A stretch of DNA of 64,000 nt from Defluviicoccus sp. (GTDB lineage Bacteria; Pseudomonadota; Alphaproteobacteria; Rhodospirillales; Defluviicoccaceae), in the NCBI GenBank assembly GCA_029624735.1, contig JARSSM010000016.1, positions 255,288-319,287 of the forward strand, in the 5' to 3' direction. The translations under genes were made by a program, and so were the position numbers. The notes below the pieces were generated by a model, which made no database searches, was not told the origin of the DNA, and worked only from the letters and a program-made list of their open reading frames with translations. Of the stretch, positions 36,184 through 45,603 are shown piece by piece (position 1 is the first letter of the stretch; each line of letters starts with the position of its first letter).

Positions 36184-37033
36184 GTACGTGGATGCCCTGA
36201 CCGGGCGGGAAACCACGGGCCACGAATGGGACGGCATCCGCGAACTCAACACGCCGCTGCCGAAGTGGTGGCTGTACGTCTTCTATGCCACCATCATTTG
36301 GGCGGCCGTGTACATGGTGGTGTTCCCTGCTGTGCCGTGGCTGAGCGGCTACACCCGAGGTATCTGGGGCTATTCCTCGCGCGCCGATCTCAACCACGCG
36401 ATGGAGAACCTCCGTGCCCAGCGGGCCGTGTGGTACGAGCAGTTCGCCCAGAAATCACTTCAGGAGATTGTTCAGGACGACAGGCTTCTGCAGTTCGCGC
36501 GTGCCGGCGGTGAGGTCATCTTTGCTGAGAACTGTGCCGCGTGTCACGGCACCGGCGGCGTCGGCCGGCCGGGTTATCCCGTTCTCGTTGATGACGAATG
36601 GATCTGGGGCGGCAAACTCGACGACGTGCACACGACCGTCACCTATGGCATTCGGAACGCCAACGCCGATTCCCGCCAGAGTGCGATGCCGGCATTCGGG
36701 GCCGACGGCGTGCTGACACCGCAGGAAATCGCTGCCGTCGCCGATCATGTCCTTTCGCTCTCAGGCGCCGGGCCGGCGAACGCGGAAGGTGCGCGGGTCT
36801 ACGCCGAGAATTGCAACGTCTGCCATGGCGATGTCGGCGAGGGTATTGCTGATGTTGGCGCTCCGGCGCTCAATAATTCGATCTGGTTGTTCGGGGGCGG
36901 CCGTGACGCGCTAATCGCCCAGATCACGCGTCCGCGGCAGGGCGTTATGCCGGCCTGGACGGGTCGTCTGGACGACGTGCAGATCAAGCAGGTTGCCGTC
37001 TACGTGCACACGGTGCTGGGCGGCGGCCAATAG
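36170..37033 (+). CDS. ccoP: cbb3-type cytochrome c oxidase subunit III, dihaem
   Basis: The protein has 287 aa. It has two membrane-proximal helices at the N-terminus (WWLYVFYATIIWAAVYMVVF) and two haem c motifs, CAACH and CNVCH, each followed by a cytochrome c fold with Met ligands (SAMPAFG, GVMPAW). The N-terminus HEWDGIRELNTPLPKWW is typical. It passes electrons from soluble cytochrome c to CcoO and CcoN. The ATG at 36170 lies inside the ccoQ end. Confidence 0.97.
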   Translation: MASSKYVDALTGRETTGHEWDGIRELNTPLPKWWLYVFYATIIWAAVYMVVFPAVPWLSGYTRGIWGYSSRADLNHAMENLRAQRAVWYEQFAQKSLQEIVQDDRLLQFARAGGEVIFAENCAACHGTGGVGRPGYPVLVDDEWIWGGKLDDVHTTVTYGIRNANADSRQSAMPAFGADGVLTPQEIAAVADHVLSLSGAGPANAEGARVYAENCNVCHGDVGEGIADVGAPALNNSIWLFGGGRDALIAQITRPRQGVMPAWTGRLDDVQIKQVAVYVHTVLGGGQ

Positions 37034-37162
37034 CCACACCGCAAGCGTGCCTCCGCGAGGATACCTGACGGGGGCACGCCCCAGCCGCAGTGCTGCGGGG
37101 TGCGGGAGCGCGATCCGCACGGCGGGGGGGCGACGGCGGGCGCAGAAGAAGTTGAACGAGCG

Positions 37163-38665
37163 ATGGGCTTAGCAAAGTCGTCAGTTGCGCAGGCGCCGGG
37201 CAAGGGGGCTTCCGCCCGTTCCGGCGCGGGAGCGCCGGCGCCGGTACCGGCAGAAAGCGAATCCCTCTACGCCGACCGGGAGAAGATCCATCCGCGCAAG
37301 ATCGACGGCCGCTGGCGCCGCATCAAGTGGTGGGTGGTGTCCACTCTCTTGGGCCTTTACTACATCGGCCCCTGGCTGCGCTGGGACCGCGGGCCGGGCG
37401 CTCCCGATCAGGCACTGCTGATCGACATGCCGGGCCGGCGGGCGTACTTTTTCTGGATCGAGATCTGGCCGCAGGAGGTGTACTACCTCACCGGGCTGCT
37501 GATCATGGGCGCCGTTGGGTTGTTCCTGGTGACCGCCTGGTTCGGGCGCGTGTGGTGCGGCTTTACCTGTCCGCAGACGGTCTGGACCGACCTGTTCATG
37601 TGGGTCGAACGTCTGGTCGAGGGTGATCGTAACGCCCGTATCCGCCTCGACAAGGCGCCGTTCAGCCTTGAAAAACTGCGGAAACGGGCCGTCAAGCACT
37701 TGGCCTGGCTCGTGATTGCGTTTCTTACCGGCGGCGCCTGGATCCTCTATTTCAACGACGCCCCCTCTACCGTGCGCGCATTTTTCGCCGGTGAAGCGGG
37801 GTCGGCAGTCTACGGCTTTACCGCCCTGTTCACGGCGACCACCTATCTCCTTGCCGGCTGGGCGCGCGAGCAGGTCTGCATCTATATGTGCCCATGGCCG
37901 CGCTTCCAGAGCGCGATGTTCGATGAGGATTCGCTCATCGTCACCTACGAGGCTTGGCGCGGCGAACCACGGGGCGGCGCCCGCCATGGCCAAGCTTTCG
38001 AAGGGCGCGGGCACTGCGTCGATTGCGGCATGTGCTGGCAGGTCTGTCCGACCGGCGTCGACATCCGCAAGGGCCAGCAGATGGCGTGCATCGGCTGTGC
38101 GCTCTGTGTCGATGCCTGCAACACCATCATGGACCGCTTCGGTCTGCCAGGTGAGCTGATTACCTACGACTCGATCAACAACCAGCTCGCCCGCGCGCAC
38201 GGCAATCCAACACGGATCCGCTTGATCCGCGCGCGCACGATCGCCTACGCGGCGGTGCTCGCCATTGTCGTCACGGGAATGATCATCTCCCTGTCGACGC
38301 GTTCGCGCCTGGAAATCAATCTTGTCGCCGATCGGCAGCCGCTCTACGTACGGCTTTCGGACGGATCGATCCGCAACGGTTATGCGCTCAAGATCCTCAA
38401 CATGAAGCGCGAGGAAAAGCAGTTCCTGGTTGCGACCAATGGCCTCGGCGGCGCGGAGATCGTCGTCACCGGTCTCCATCCGGAGCCAGCGCCGGCGGTT
38501 ACCCTCACGGTTCCGCCGGACGAGGTTGGCGCGTTCCGTATCTTCGTCAAGGCGCCGTTGCAAGCCGTCACCGCCAAGCAGACCAGCTACGACCTGGTGC
38601 TGACCGATCTCGCGACCCGGGAAACGGTCGTGCACCGCGCCATCTTCAACGGTCCGGAGCATTAA
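37163..38665 (+). CDS. ccoG: Cytochrome oxidase assembly protein CcoG (FixG, RdxA)
   Basis: The protein has 500 aa. It is a copper-reducing membrane protein needed for the cbb3 copper centre. Seen: RVWCGFTCPQTVWTD and CIYMCPWPRFQ in membrane segments, two 4Fe-4S sites (CVDCGMCWQVCPTGVDI and CIGCALCVDACN) and a C-terminal Ig-like domain. The first ~45 residues are Ala/Gly/Pro-rich and poorly conserved, so the start could also be a GTG at 37100. A 129-base gap with a GC-rich hairpin separates it from ccoP. Confidence 0.94.
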   Translation: MGLAKSSVAQAPGKGASARSGAGAPAPVPAESESLYADREKIHPRKIDGRWRRIKWWVVSTLLGLYYIGPWLRWDRGPGAPDQALLIDMPGRRAYFFWIEIWPQEVYYLTGLLIMGAVGLFLVTAWFGRVWCGFTCPQTVWTDLFMWVERLVEGDRNARIRLDKAPFSLEKLRKRAVKHLAWLVIAFLTGGAWILYFNDAPSTVRAFFAGEAGSAVYGFTALFTATTYLLAGWAREQVCIYMCPWPRFQSAMFDEDSLIVTYEAWRGEPRGGARHGQAFEGRGHCVDCGMCWQVCPTGVDIRKGQQMACIGCALCVDACNTIMDRFGLPGELITYDSINNQLARAHGNPTRIRLIRARTIAYAAVLAIVVTGMIISLSTRSRLEINLVADRQPLYVRLSDGSIRNGYALKILNMKREEKQFLVATNGLGGAEIVVTGLHPEPAPAVTLTVPPDEVGAFRIFVKAPLQAVTAKQTSYDLVLTDLATRETVVHRAIFNGPEH

Positions 38666-38671
38666 CCGGCG

Positions 38672-39199
38672 ATGGCGGGAGCGAGGGCATCAGGGCGTTC
38701 GCCGGGCTGGTGGTATCCGTGGATTTTCGTTGGCGGCATGCTAATCGTGGTCGCCGTCAACGCAGTAATGGCGATCGTTGCTGTCGGCACCTTTTCCGGC
38801 CTTGAGACGACCGATCACTACCGCAAGGGGTTGGCCTATCAGGATGCGCTCGACGCCACGGCCCGGCAGGCAGATCGCGGCTGGCATGTCGAGGTCGACT
38901 TTCAGCCGCGCCCGGCCGGCAGCAAGAGCGACGGCGTGAGCAACGGCCAAAGCGGCGGCGACCTGGCGGTCGTCTTTTCGGACCGGGACGGCCAGCCGCT
39001 CGACCGGCTCGAGGTTGAGGCACAGTTCACGCGGCCTACGCAAGCCGGCTTCGACCAGACCGCGGTCCTCGACAGCGAAGGCAGCGGCCGCTACCGCGCG
39101 TCGGTTTCGTTCCCGATGCCGGGCCAGTGGGACCTGCGCATTCTTGCTCGCAGGGACGACGCCCACTTCCAGTCGACACTCCGCCTGCTCGTTCCGTGA
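38672..39199 (+). CDS. ccoH: Cytochrome oxidase accessory protein CcoH/FixH
   Basis: The protein has 175 aa. It has one N-terminal helix (YPWIFVGGMLIVVAVNAVMAIVAV) followed by the FixH signature DHYRKGLAYQDALDATARQADRGW. The periplasmic domain carries VEVDFQPRP and MPGQWDLRILARR. It stabilises the oxidase. It starts 6 bases after ccoG, and its stop overlaps the ccoI GTG start. Confidence 0.93.
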   Translation: MAGARASGRSPGWWYPWIFVGGMLIVVAVNAVMAIVAVGTFSGLETTDHYRKGLAYQDALDATARQADRGWHVEVDFQPRPAGSKSDGVSNGQSGGDLAVVFSDRDGQPLDRLEVEAQFTRPTQAGFDQTAVLDSEGSGRYRASVSFPMPGQWDLRILARRDDAHFQSTLRLLVP

Positions 39200-41667
39200 C
39201 CGCTGATGGCGCGGCGGCGGCTGCTTCCGGGGCACCTGGGCGTGCGCCGGTGAGTGGGGCCGCTGCGTGCCGGCACTGCGGATCGCCGCTGCCGGAGGCG
39301 GAGGGCGCTGCGCAGCCTGCGGGTCCGATCGCTGATGGCTTCTGCTGCGCCGGCTGCGCGGCCGCGTACGATCTGGTGCGTGGTCTTGGCCTCGAAAGCT
39401 ATTACCAGCGGCGCACACTCGATCCGCACCAACGGCTGCTGATCCCGGACGAGGAGGGGAGCGCCTGCGACTTGGGCGCGTACGTCCGCGAGAGTAACGA
39501 CGGGGATTGCAGCCTGTCCCTGATGGTGGAGGGCCTGCACTGTGCCGCCTGCGTCTGGCTGATCGAATCGGTCCTGAGCCGGCAGCCGGAGGTGACTTCG
39601 GCCCGCGTCAACATGACGACGCGTCGCCTGGCGCTGCGGTGGCACGGCGGGCGGGCGCGCGCGGAGGAGTTGATCGGCGCGGTTGGGCGTCTTGGCTACC
39701 GCCTCGTTCCCTTCGATGCCGGCGCGCGCCAGGGCAGTGCCGATCGGGCCGAAAGCGCGTTGCTGCGGGCGATGGCGGTGGCCGGTTTCGCAGCCGGCAA
39801 CGTCATGCTGCTGTCGGTCGCCGTCTGGGCCGGCCACGCGCAGGGGATGGGACCCGCGACGCGCGGCCTGCTGCACTGGATCTCGGCGCTGATCGCGCTG
39901 CCGGCCATCGCCTACGCCGGCCGCTCCTTCTTCCGCTCGGCGATCGCCGTGCTCCGCCACGGCCGGACCAATATGGATGTGCCGATTTCGATCGGCGTCA
40001 TCCTCACCGCGGCGATGAGCCTGCACGAAACCATGCGCGGCGCCGAGCATGCCTACTTCGATTCCGCCGTCGGACTGTTGTTCTTCTTGCTGATCGGCCG
40101 CTACCTCGACCGCCGTGCCCGTGGGGTGGCCTTGGCCACCGTAGAAAACGTGCTGGCGCTGGGGGCGGCGGCCGTTACCGTCGAGGAGGCCGACGGGCGC
40201 AGGCGTCGACTGCCGCCGGCTGCGGTCGAGGTCGGGATGCGGGTTGCGGTCGCGGCGGGCGAGCGCATCGCCGTCGACGGCCAGATCGTCAGTGGCCAAA
40301 GCAGCATCGATACCAGCCTGATCGATGGCGAGGCGACGCCCAAACCGGCCGGGCCGGGCGGGTCGGTATTCGCCGGCTGTCTCAACCTCGAAAACCCGCT
40401 CGTCATCGAAGCCGCCGCCGTTGGTGAACGGACGCTGCTGGCGGAGATCGCGCGCCTGGTCGAGGCGGCGGAAAACCAGAAGAGCCGCTTCGTCGCGCTT
40501 GCCGACAAGGTATCGCGCGCCTATGCGCCGGTCGTCCACTCGGCAGCACTGCTGACCTTCCTCGGTTGGCTGCTGCTGCTTGATGTGCCATGGCAGCAGG
40601 CGCTGCTGAACGCAATCGCGGTGCTCATCATTACCTGTCCGTGTGCGCTGGCGCTTGCCATCCCGGTGGTTCAGGTGGTGGCGGTCAGCCGTTTGCTGCG
40701 GCGAGGGGTGCTGGTGAAATCGGGCACGGCGCTGGAGCGGCTCGCGGCGGCCGAGATGATCGCCTTCGACAAGACCGGCACCCTGACGGCCGGCCGACCG
40801 GAGCTGGCCGATGCCGGCGCGGTGGAGACGGCAACCCTGGTCCAGGCGGCAGCGCTCGCTGCGCGCAGCCGGCATCCGCTCGCCCGGGCGCTGGTCCGTG
40901 CCGCGGAAGCGAGGGGGCTTCTCCCCCCCATGCTTGCCGACGTGCGCGAGGTCGCAGGGCAAGGGTTGGAGGTGGCGACGGCGGCGGGACCGATCCGCTT
41001 GGGCTCGCGCGGTTTTTGCGGCGTGACCGGAACGGAAGGCGGTCAGGCCGGCTCGGAAATCTGGCTGGCCCGCCCCGATGCCGCGCCGGTCCAGTTCGTG
41101 TTTGCCGATCATCTGCGCAGCGATGCGGCGGATGTCGTTCGGGCCCTGGCGGCCGACGGCTACCAGCTGGCGCTACTCTCGGGCGATCGGGCGCCGGCCG
41201 TCGCTGCCGTGGCCGAGGCGGTCGGCATTGCCGATTTCCGGCCGCAGCTGTCGCCGCTCGACAAGGTCGCCCACCTGCGCGCGCTGGCGGATCAGGGCCG
41301 GCGGGTGCTGATGGTCGGCGACGGCCTCAACGATGCGCCGGCGCTTGCGGTGGCGCACGTCTCGCTCTCTCCCGCGACCGCCGCCGACATTGCCCAGACT
41401 GCCGCCGATATCGTGTTCCAGGGCGATCGGTTGGAACCTGTGCGCGAAAGCTTGATCGTCGCCAAGCGCGCCCGCGTGCTCGTTATCGAGAACCTGGCGC
41501 TCAGTCTAGGCTACAACATGCTGACGGTGCCGCTCGCCGTCGCCGGGATGGTGACGCCACTTATCGCCGCGATTGCGATGTCGCTCTCCTCGCTGATCGT
41601 CATCCTCAACGCGCTGCGGCTGCACTCCGGACGGGCGCGCAAGCAGGGCCGCCCGCTCCGTAGATGA
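39196..41667 (+). CDS. ccoI: Copper-transporting P-type ATPase CcoI/FixI
   Basis: The protein has 823 aa, with a GTG start overlapping ccoH (GTGA). It delivers copper for the cbb3 oxidase. Domains in order: a Cys-rich N-terminus (FCCAGCAAAYDLV), a heavy-metal domain with GLHCAACVW, membrane helices, actuator loop DGEATPK, the metal-site CPC in IITCPCALALAIPV, phosphorylation site DKTGTLT, SRHPLARAL and GDGLNDAPALAVA. ccoS, the usual next gene, is not adjacent here. Confidence 0.95.
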   Translation: MTADGAAAAASGAPGRAPVSGAAACRHCGSPLPEAEGAAQPAGPIADGFCCAGCAAAYDLVRGLGLESYYQRRTLDPHQRLLIPDEEGSACDLGAYVRESNDGDCSLSLMVEGLHCAACVWLIESVLSRQPEVTSARVNMTTRRLALRWHGGRARAEELIGAVGRLGYRLVPFDAGARQGSADRAESALLRAMAVAGFAAGNVMLLSVAVWAGHAQGMGPATRGLLHWISALIALPAIAYAGRSFFRSAIAVLRHGRTNMDVPISIGVILTAAMSLHETMRGAEHAYFDSAVGLLFFLLIGRYLDRRARGVALATVENVLALGAAAVTVEEADGRRRRLPPAAVEVGMRVAVAAGERIAVDGQIVSGQSSIDTSLIDGEATPKPAGPGGSVFAGCLNLENPLVIEAAAVGERTLLAEIARLVEAAENQKSRFVALADKVSRAYAPVVHSAALLTFLGWLLLLDVPWQQALLNAIAVLIITCPCALALAIPVVQVVAVSRLLRRGVLVKSGTALERLAAAEMIAFDKTGTLTAGRPELADAGAVETATLVQAAALAARSRHPLARALVRAAEARGLLPPMLADVREVAGQGLEVATAAGPIRLGSRGFCGVTGTEGGQAGSEIWLARPDAAPVQFVFADHLRSDAADVVRALAADGYQLALLSGDRAPAVAAVAEAVGIADFRPQLSPLDKVAHLRALADQGRRVLMVGDGLNDAPALAVAHVSLSPATAADIAQTAADIVFQGDRLEPVRESLIVAKRARVLVIENLALSLGYNMLTVPLAVAGMVTPLIAAIAMSLSSLIVILNALRLHSGRARKQGRPLRR

Positions 41668-41685
41668 CGTGCACCGATAACGTGC

Positions 41686-42903
41686 TCAGATGACGCGCTT
41701 CTTGCGCAGGCTCGCGATCTCGGCATCGCTGACGCCCAGGACCGACTTCAACACCTCCTCGGTGTGCTCGCCCAGGCGCGGGCCAAGCGTTTCGATGCGG
41801 CCGGGTGTCTCTGAGAGCCGCGGGATGACGTTGGGCACGATGATGGTTTCGCCGACGTCCTCGGCATCGATCGAAACCAGATTGCGCCGCGCGTGGAACT
41901 GGCGGTCGCCGAAGATGTCGGCGATGTTGTTCAAGGGACCGGCCGGCGCATCAGCTTCGTTGCACCGTTTCAGCACCTCATCGCGGGTCAGCGAGCCACA
42001 CCAGTCGCGCACGATCTCATTGACGTCGCTGCGGTTCTCAATGCGCGTGCGCTGCTCGCCGTAAAGCGAGGACGAGGCGAGCTCGGGCCGTCCCATGGCG
42101 TTGGTGAGCCGCGCGAACAGCTTGTCGGTGGTGCAAGCGATTGCCACCCACTTGCCGTCGTGGGTGGGAAAGTGGCCGTAGGGGCAAGCGGTTTCGATAT
42201 GCGGGCCGTGCCGTTCGCGCACGGTGCCGAACATCGCATAGGCCGGTGCCAGCTCATCGGTGCAGCGGAACACCGTTTCGTAAAGGGCCGCATCGATGAA
42301 TTGCCCCTCACCGGTCAGATCGCGCCAGCGCAGCGCCATCAGCACGCCGATCGCACCGTAGAGTCCGGTCATGTAGTCGGCGAGCGTCGTCGAGCCCGGC
42401 GTCACCGGCGTTCCCTTGGGCATGCCGGCGAGGTAGGCCATGCCGCCCACCGCGTGGGCGATGCGCGCGAAGCCGGGCTGATCGCGGTAGGGGCCATCTT
42501 GGCCGTAGCCGGTCACCCGCAGCATGATCAGGCGCGGGTTGACCTTGCGCAGCTCATCCCAGCCGACGCCCCAGCGTTCGAGCGTGCCGGGGCGGAAATT
42601 CTCGCAAAGGACATCGGTCTTGGCGACCAGCTGGCTGAACAGATCGACTCCTTCCGGCCGCCGCAGATCGATGGTCACGGACTTCTTGTTGCGCGCCTCC
42701 GAGAGCCACGTGAGCGTATCCTCACGCTTCGTCGGCGTGCCGAAGCGGCGGCAGGCGTCGCCGCCGATCGGGTGTTCCACCTTCAGCACCTCGGCGCCGA
42801 ACTCGCCCAGGATGGTGGCGCAGTAGGGCGCGGCGATGACGGTCGCAACGTCAATCACGCGGATGCCTGCAAGCGGGCGTTCAGGCGGGCTCGGCTGGGG
42901 CAT
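41686..42903 (-). CDS. CaiB/BaiF family CoA-transferase
   Basis: The protein has 405 aa. It is a family III CoA-transferase: [35 protein letters not shown] at the N-terminus and the catalytic Asp in [36 protein letters not shown]. It moves CoA between carboxylic acids; the acids are unknown. It follows the other CoA-transferase on the same strand by 45 bases and lies between ccoI and ccoS. Confidence 0.93.
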   Translation of the reverse strand: MPQPSPPERPLAGIRVIDVATVIAAPYCATILGEFGAEVLKVEHPIGGDACRRFGTPTKREDTLTWLSEARNKKSVTIDLRRPEGVDLFSQLVAKTDVLCENFRPGTLERWGVGWDELRKVNPRLIMLRVTGYGQDGPYRDQPGFARIAHAVGGMAYLAGMPKGTPVTPGSTTLADYMTGLYGAIGVLMALRWRDLTGEGQFIDAALYETVFRCTDELAPAYAMFGTVRERHGPHIETACPYGHFPTHDGKWVAIACTTDKLFARLTNAMGRPELASSSLYGEQRTRIENRSDVNEIVRDWCGSLTRDEVLKRCNEADAPAGPLNNIADIFGDRQFHARRNLVSIDAEDVGETIIVPNVIPRLSETPGRIETLGPRLGEHTEEVLKSVLGVSDAEIASLRKKRVI

Positions 42904-42948
42904 GGCTATCCTCGCTGCGGCCTTGGTGTATGCCGTTCACTCTTAAGG

Positions 42949-44316
42949 TCAGATCGTTTTCTGCTGGCGCAGGGCGGCGATATCCTGCGCCGAGAGGTCA
43001 AGCAGTTCCCGCATGACTTCGTAGGTCGCGTCGCCCAGCGGCGGCCCGAGGTTGGTGATGCGGCCGGGCGTGGCCGAAAGCGTCGGCACCACCCCCGGTA
43101 CGACGACCTTCATGCCTTCCGACTCCACCTCGGCCAGGTTGCGACGCGCCTTGAAGTGCTCGTCTTCGAAGATGTCGGCGATGCTGTTCAGCTTGCCGAT
43201 CGGAACTTCCTTGTCGAGGCAGCGTTGCAGCACCTCCGCGCGGTCGAGCGAGCCGACCCATTCGACGACGATCTTGTTCACCTCGTCGCGGGCGGCGAGC
43301 CGCTTGCTTTGCGGCCCGAACAGGGTGTGCGAGGCGAGTTCCGGCCGCTCCAGTGCTTCCGCCAAGCGTTCGAACATCTTATCGGTCGTGCATGCGATCG
43401 CCACCCACTTGCCGTCCTTGGTGCGGAAGTGGCCGTGCGGGACGGCGACGAAGCTGCCCGAGCCCTCGCGCTCGCGGATGGTGCCGAACAGCCCGTAGGC
43501 GGCCGCCAGTTCGTCCATCTGCCGGAAAACGGCCTCGCAGATCCCGATGTCGATAATCTGGCCGCGCCCGGTTTTCTCCTTGTGGCGCAGCGCCAGCATG
43601 ATCCCGATCGCACCGTAGAGGCTTGAAATGTAATCGCCGAGGGGGGCCGTGCCGGGCACCACCGGAGTCTCACCAGGAAAGCCGGCAAGATACGACAGGC
43701 CGCCGATGGCGTGCGCGATGTGCGAAAACCCCGGCCGGCGGCGGTAGGGGCCAGTCTGGCCGTAGCCGGAAACACGCAGCATGACGAGGCCTGGGTTGGC
43801 TTCGTGCAGAACCGGCCAGCCAAGTCCCCACTCCTCCATCGTGCCGGGGCGGAAGTTCTCGATCAGGACGTCGGACTTGGCCACCAGCTTGATGAACAGC
43901 TCGACCCCTTTCGGCTGGCGCAGATTGAGAGTGACCGACTTCTTGTTGCGCGCCTCCGAGAGCCAGGCGAGCGTGGCGTCATGGCGCTTGGTCGCGGTGC
44001 CGAAGCGGCGCATCGGATCGCCGGCGATTGGGTGCTCGACCTTCAGGACCTCGGCCCCAAACTCGCCCAGGATGCAGGCGGCATAGGGACCGGCAAGAAA
44101 GGTACCGACATCGATGACGCGCACCCCTGCCAGCGGCAGGCGCTCCCGGGCGCCTGCGGCCGGCGCCGGAGCAGGCCCGTCCGCAGCAGTCCCTTCCGCT
44201 CCTGGCCCCTCCGCTGCTGGCCCTCCCGCTGCGGGAGTGTCGGTGGTTGAGGAAGTATCGGCATGGCCTGTCTTGCGCTTGCCTGCCGCAGCCCCCTGAT
44301 CGTTCTCGCCAGCCAT
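42949..44316 (-). CDS. CaiB/BaiF family CoA-transferase with Ala/Gly/Pro-rich N-terminal extension
   Basis: The protein has 455 aa. The ATG at 44316 has GGGAG 6 bases upstream. The first 55 residues are low complexity (AAGGPAAEGPGAEGTAADG and the like), then [37 protein letters not shown] and LGDYISSLYGAIGIMLALRHKEKTGRGQIIDIG. The two CoA-transferases share most of their motifs and look like paralogues. They probably form a pair, either as alternative enzymes or as two subunits. Confidence 0.92.
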   Translation of the reverse strand: MAGENDQGAAAGKRKTGHADTSSTTDTPAAGGPAAEGPGAEGTAADGPAPAPAAGARERLPLAGVRVIDVGTFLAGPYAACILGEFGAEVLKVEHPIAGDPMRRFGTATKRHDATLAWLSEARNKKSVTLNLRQPKGVELFIKLVAKSDVLIENFRPGTMEEWGLGWPVLHEANPGLVMLRVSGYGQTGPYRRRPGFSHIAHAIGGLSYLAGFPGETPVVPGTAPLGDYISSLYGAIGIMLALRHKEKTGRGQIIDIGICEAVFRQMDELAAAYGLFGTIREREGSGSFVAVPHGHFRTKDGKWVAIACTTDKMFERLAEALERPELASHTLFGPQSKRLAARDEVNKIVVEWVGSLDRAEVLQRCLDKEVPIGKLNSIADIFEDEHFKARRNLAEVESEGMKVVVPGVVPTLSATPGRITNLGPPLGDATYEVMRELLDLSAQDIAALRQQKTI

Positions 44317-44410
44317 GGTGTGCTCCCACAAAAACGTTAGCGGGCGTCCTGCCAAAACTTTACAGTACCGCGGGCAGGCGATCCCGGCGATTAACTCTCG
44401 CTCTTAACTT

Positions 44411-44424
44411 TTGTTCGGCAACAA
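44411..44424 (+). promoter_or_regulatory. Palindromic CRP/FNR-like site upstream of ccoS
   Basis: TTGTT-CGGC-AACAA is a perfect 5-4-5 inverted repeat with the TTG...CAA ends of FNR/FixK sites. It lies 138 bases upstream of the ccoS ATG, in an AT-richer patch, and about 95 bases upstream of the paired CoA-transferase start on the other strand. It could regulate either gene. Confidence 0.45.
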
Positions 44425-44561
44425 CTGTCACTTTCCAGGTAAAGATTAACAGGCTTGCTGCCTTTGATCCAGTTCGTCCGCAACTTTTTGGACGCGTGAT
44501 CAGGTTGGCGCCGCGGCAAGTGCAAAATGGGGGAGCGGGTGCGAAGGCGTGGAGGAAGGCG

Positions 44562-44798
44562 ATGGATGTCTTGCTGTGGCTGATCCCGGCGGCCGTGTTT
44601 CTTGGCTTTGTCGGGCTGATAGCCTTTCTGTGGGCGCTCAAGAGTGGTCAGTTCGATGACCTCGACGGTGCCGCGCATCGGATCTTGTTCGACGATCCGA
44701 ATGACACGCCGCTTCCGCCGCAGGAAACCGTGCACGCACCAAAAGCAAGCGCGAACAGCAAGACAAGGGGGGAAGAAAAAAAGCAGGCGCTGAAATAA
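44562..44798 (+). CDS. ccoS: cbb3-type cytochrome oxidase assembly protein CcoS
   Basis: The protein has 78 aa. The sequence MDVLLWLIPAAVFLGFVGLIAFLWALKSGQFDDLDGAAHRILFDD is the CcoS signature: one helix, then SGQFDDLDGAAHRIL. The tail (TPLPPQETVHAPKASANSK) is variable and charged. GGAGGAAGGCG precedes the ATG. CcoS is needed for cofactor insertion into the oxidase. It is 2.9 kb from ccoI, separated by two CoA-transferase genes. Confidence 0.93.
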   Translation: MDVLLWLIPAAVFLGFVGLIAFLWALKSGQFDDLDGAAHRILFDDPNDTPLPPQETVHAPKASANSKTRGEEKKQALK

Positions 44799-44802
44799 CA
44801 GA

Positions 44803-44827
44803 GGCCCCGCTCGCCGAGAGCGGGGCC
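44803..44827. terminator. Bidirectional terminator hairpin after ccoS
   Basis: GGCCCCGCTC-GCCGA-GAGCGGGGCC is a perfect 10-base stem with a 5-base loop, 4 bases after the ccoS stop and 52 bases from the convergent gene's end. Read on the minus strand the hairpin is followed by a T-rich stretch (TCTGTTATTT), so it can serve both genes. Confidence 0.8.
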
Positions 44828-44879
44828 TTCAGTCGCAGGTCGTCCATCGTCGAAGTGCGATGTTAGATAAGCAGGCCCG

Positions 44880-45338
44880 CTACTTGTAGTAGCCGACAGC
44901 GCACACTTGATCGCCGACCTTCGTCACGTACGCCACCTTGTCGACCGGCTTTTTCTCGGGATCATCCGGGCGCGGCCACATGTAGCTGACCTCGGAGATC
45001 TTGCCCGGCTGGGCCGACGCATATACTTCCGCGCCCAGGGCCTTCGGCGGCACCGCCTTATCCATCAAGGACATCAGGCTCTTGCCAACCAGGCTCGGGT
45101 GGGCGGTGAAGTTTCCGTCCGGGCCACCGCAATAGGGATAAAGGTCGCGATCCTTGAATCCGCCTTCACCCTTGGTGAACTTCTCAAGCGCCGCCGCCTT
45201 GTCCTTGGTCACTTCGGCGACCGCACGCTCAAGCATCGCTTTCGCCTCTGCCGGTGTGCCGGTGTCGGCAGCAAACGCCAGACCGGCACTCAAGACGAGC
45301 GCTGCCGGTACGCCTAACGCAAAACGAATCATCCGCAT
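44880..45338 (-). CDS. Exported single-cache-domain protein
   Basis: The protein has 152 aa. The ATG at 45338 has GGGGAG 8 bases upstream and begins a signal peptide (RFALGVPAALVLSAGLAFAA). The mature part has EAKAMLERAVAEVTKDKAAALEKFTKGEGGFKDRDLYPYCGGPDGNFTAHPSLVGKSLMSLMD, which matches single-cache ligand-binding domains. No signalling domain is attached. It is probably periplasmic. The ligand is unknown. Confidence 0.82.
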   Translation of the reverse strand: MRMIRFALGVPAALVLSAGLAFAADTGTPAEAKAMLERAVAEVTKDKAAALEKFTKGEGGFKDRDLYPYCGGPDGNFTAHPSLVGKSLMSLMDKAVPPKALGAEVYASAQPGKISEVSYMWPRPDDPEKKPVDKVAYVTKVGDQVCAVGYYK

Positions 45339-45603
45339 CGTTACGTCTCCCCTCCAATTGTGTCGTTTTCGGTTTTTGACTGAGCCCGCCGCTGGAGCTT
45401 GGAGAAACTCCAACGTGACTGCCTACAACTCTTGCGGGGCAAATGCGGCAGAAATGTGGCAGGCGTCTGTTGGCGTTAGGTTTTCGCCACGACCTTCGGC
45501 TGCAGTTGCGGCCGTGCTCGATTTTCTCTTGTCTGCAAAGAAGGGCCGTGCAAGATCGGCGGGGTCATTTCCCGGACCCCTGACAGCAGCTTTGGCCATC
45601 TCG

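Noticed and set aside
37034..37162. A GC-rich hairpin and a G7 run between ccoP and ccoG
   Set aside because: CCGCA-GTGC-TGCGG is a short stem without a T tract. It may slow transcription, but it is not enough to call a terminator.
37181..38662. A 493-codon minus-strand frame
   Set aside because: It is antisense to ccoG, which has convincing Fe-S and copper motifs.
39091..41112. A 673-codon minus-strand frame
   Set aside because: It is antisense to ccoI; the real protein has every P-type ATPase motif.
41893..43626. A 577-codon plus-strand frame
   Set aside because: It spans the two CoA-transferases in antisense and shows no domain.
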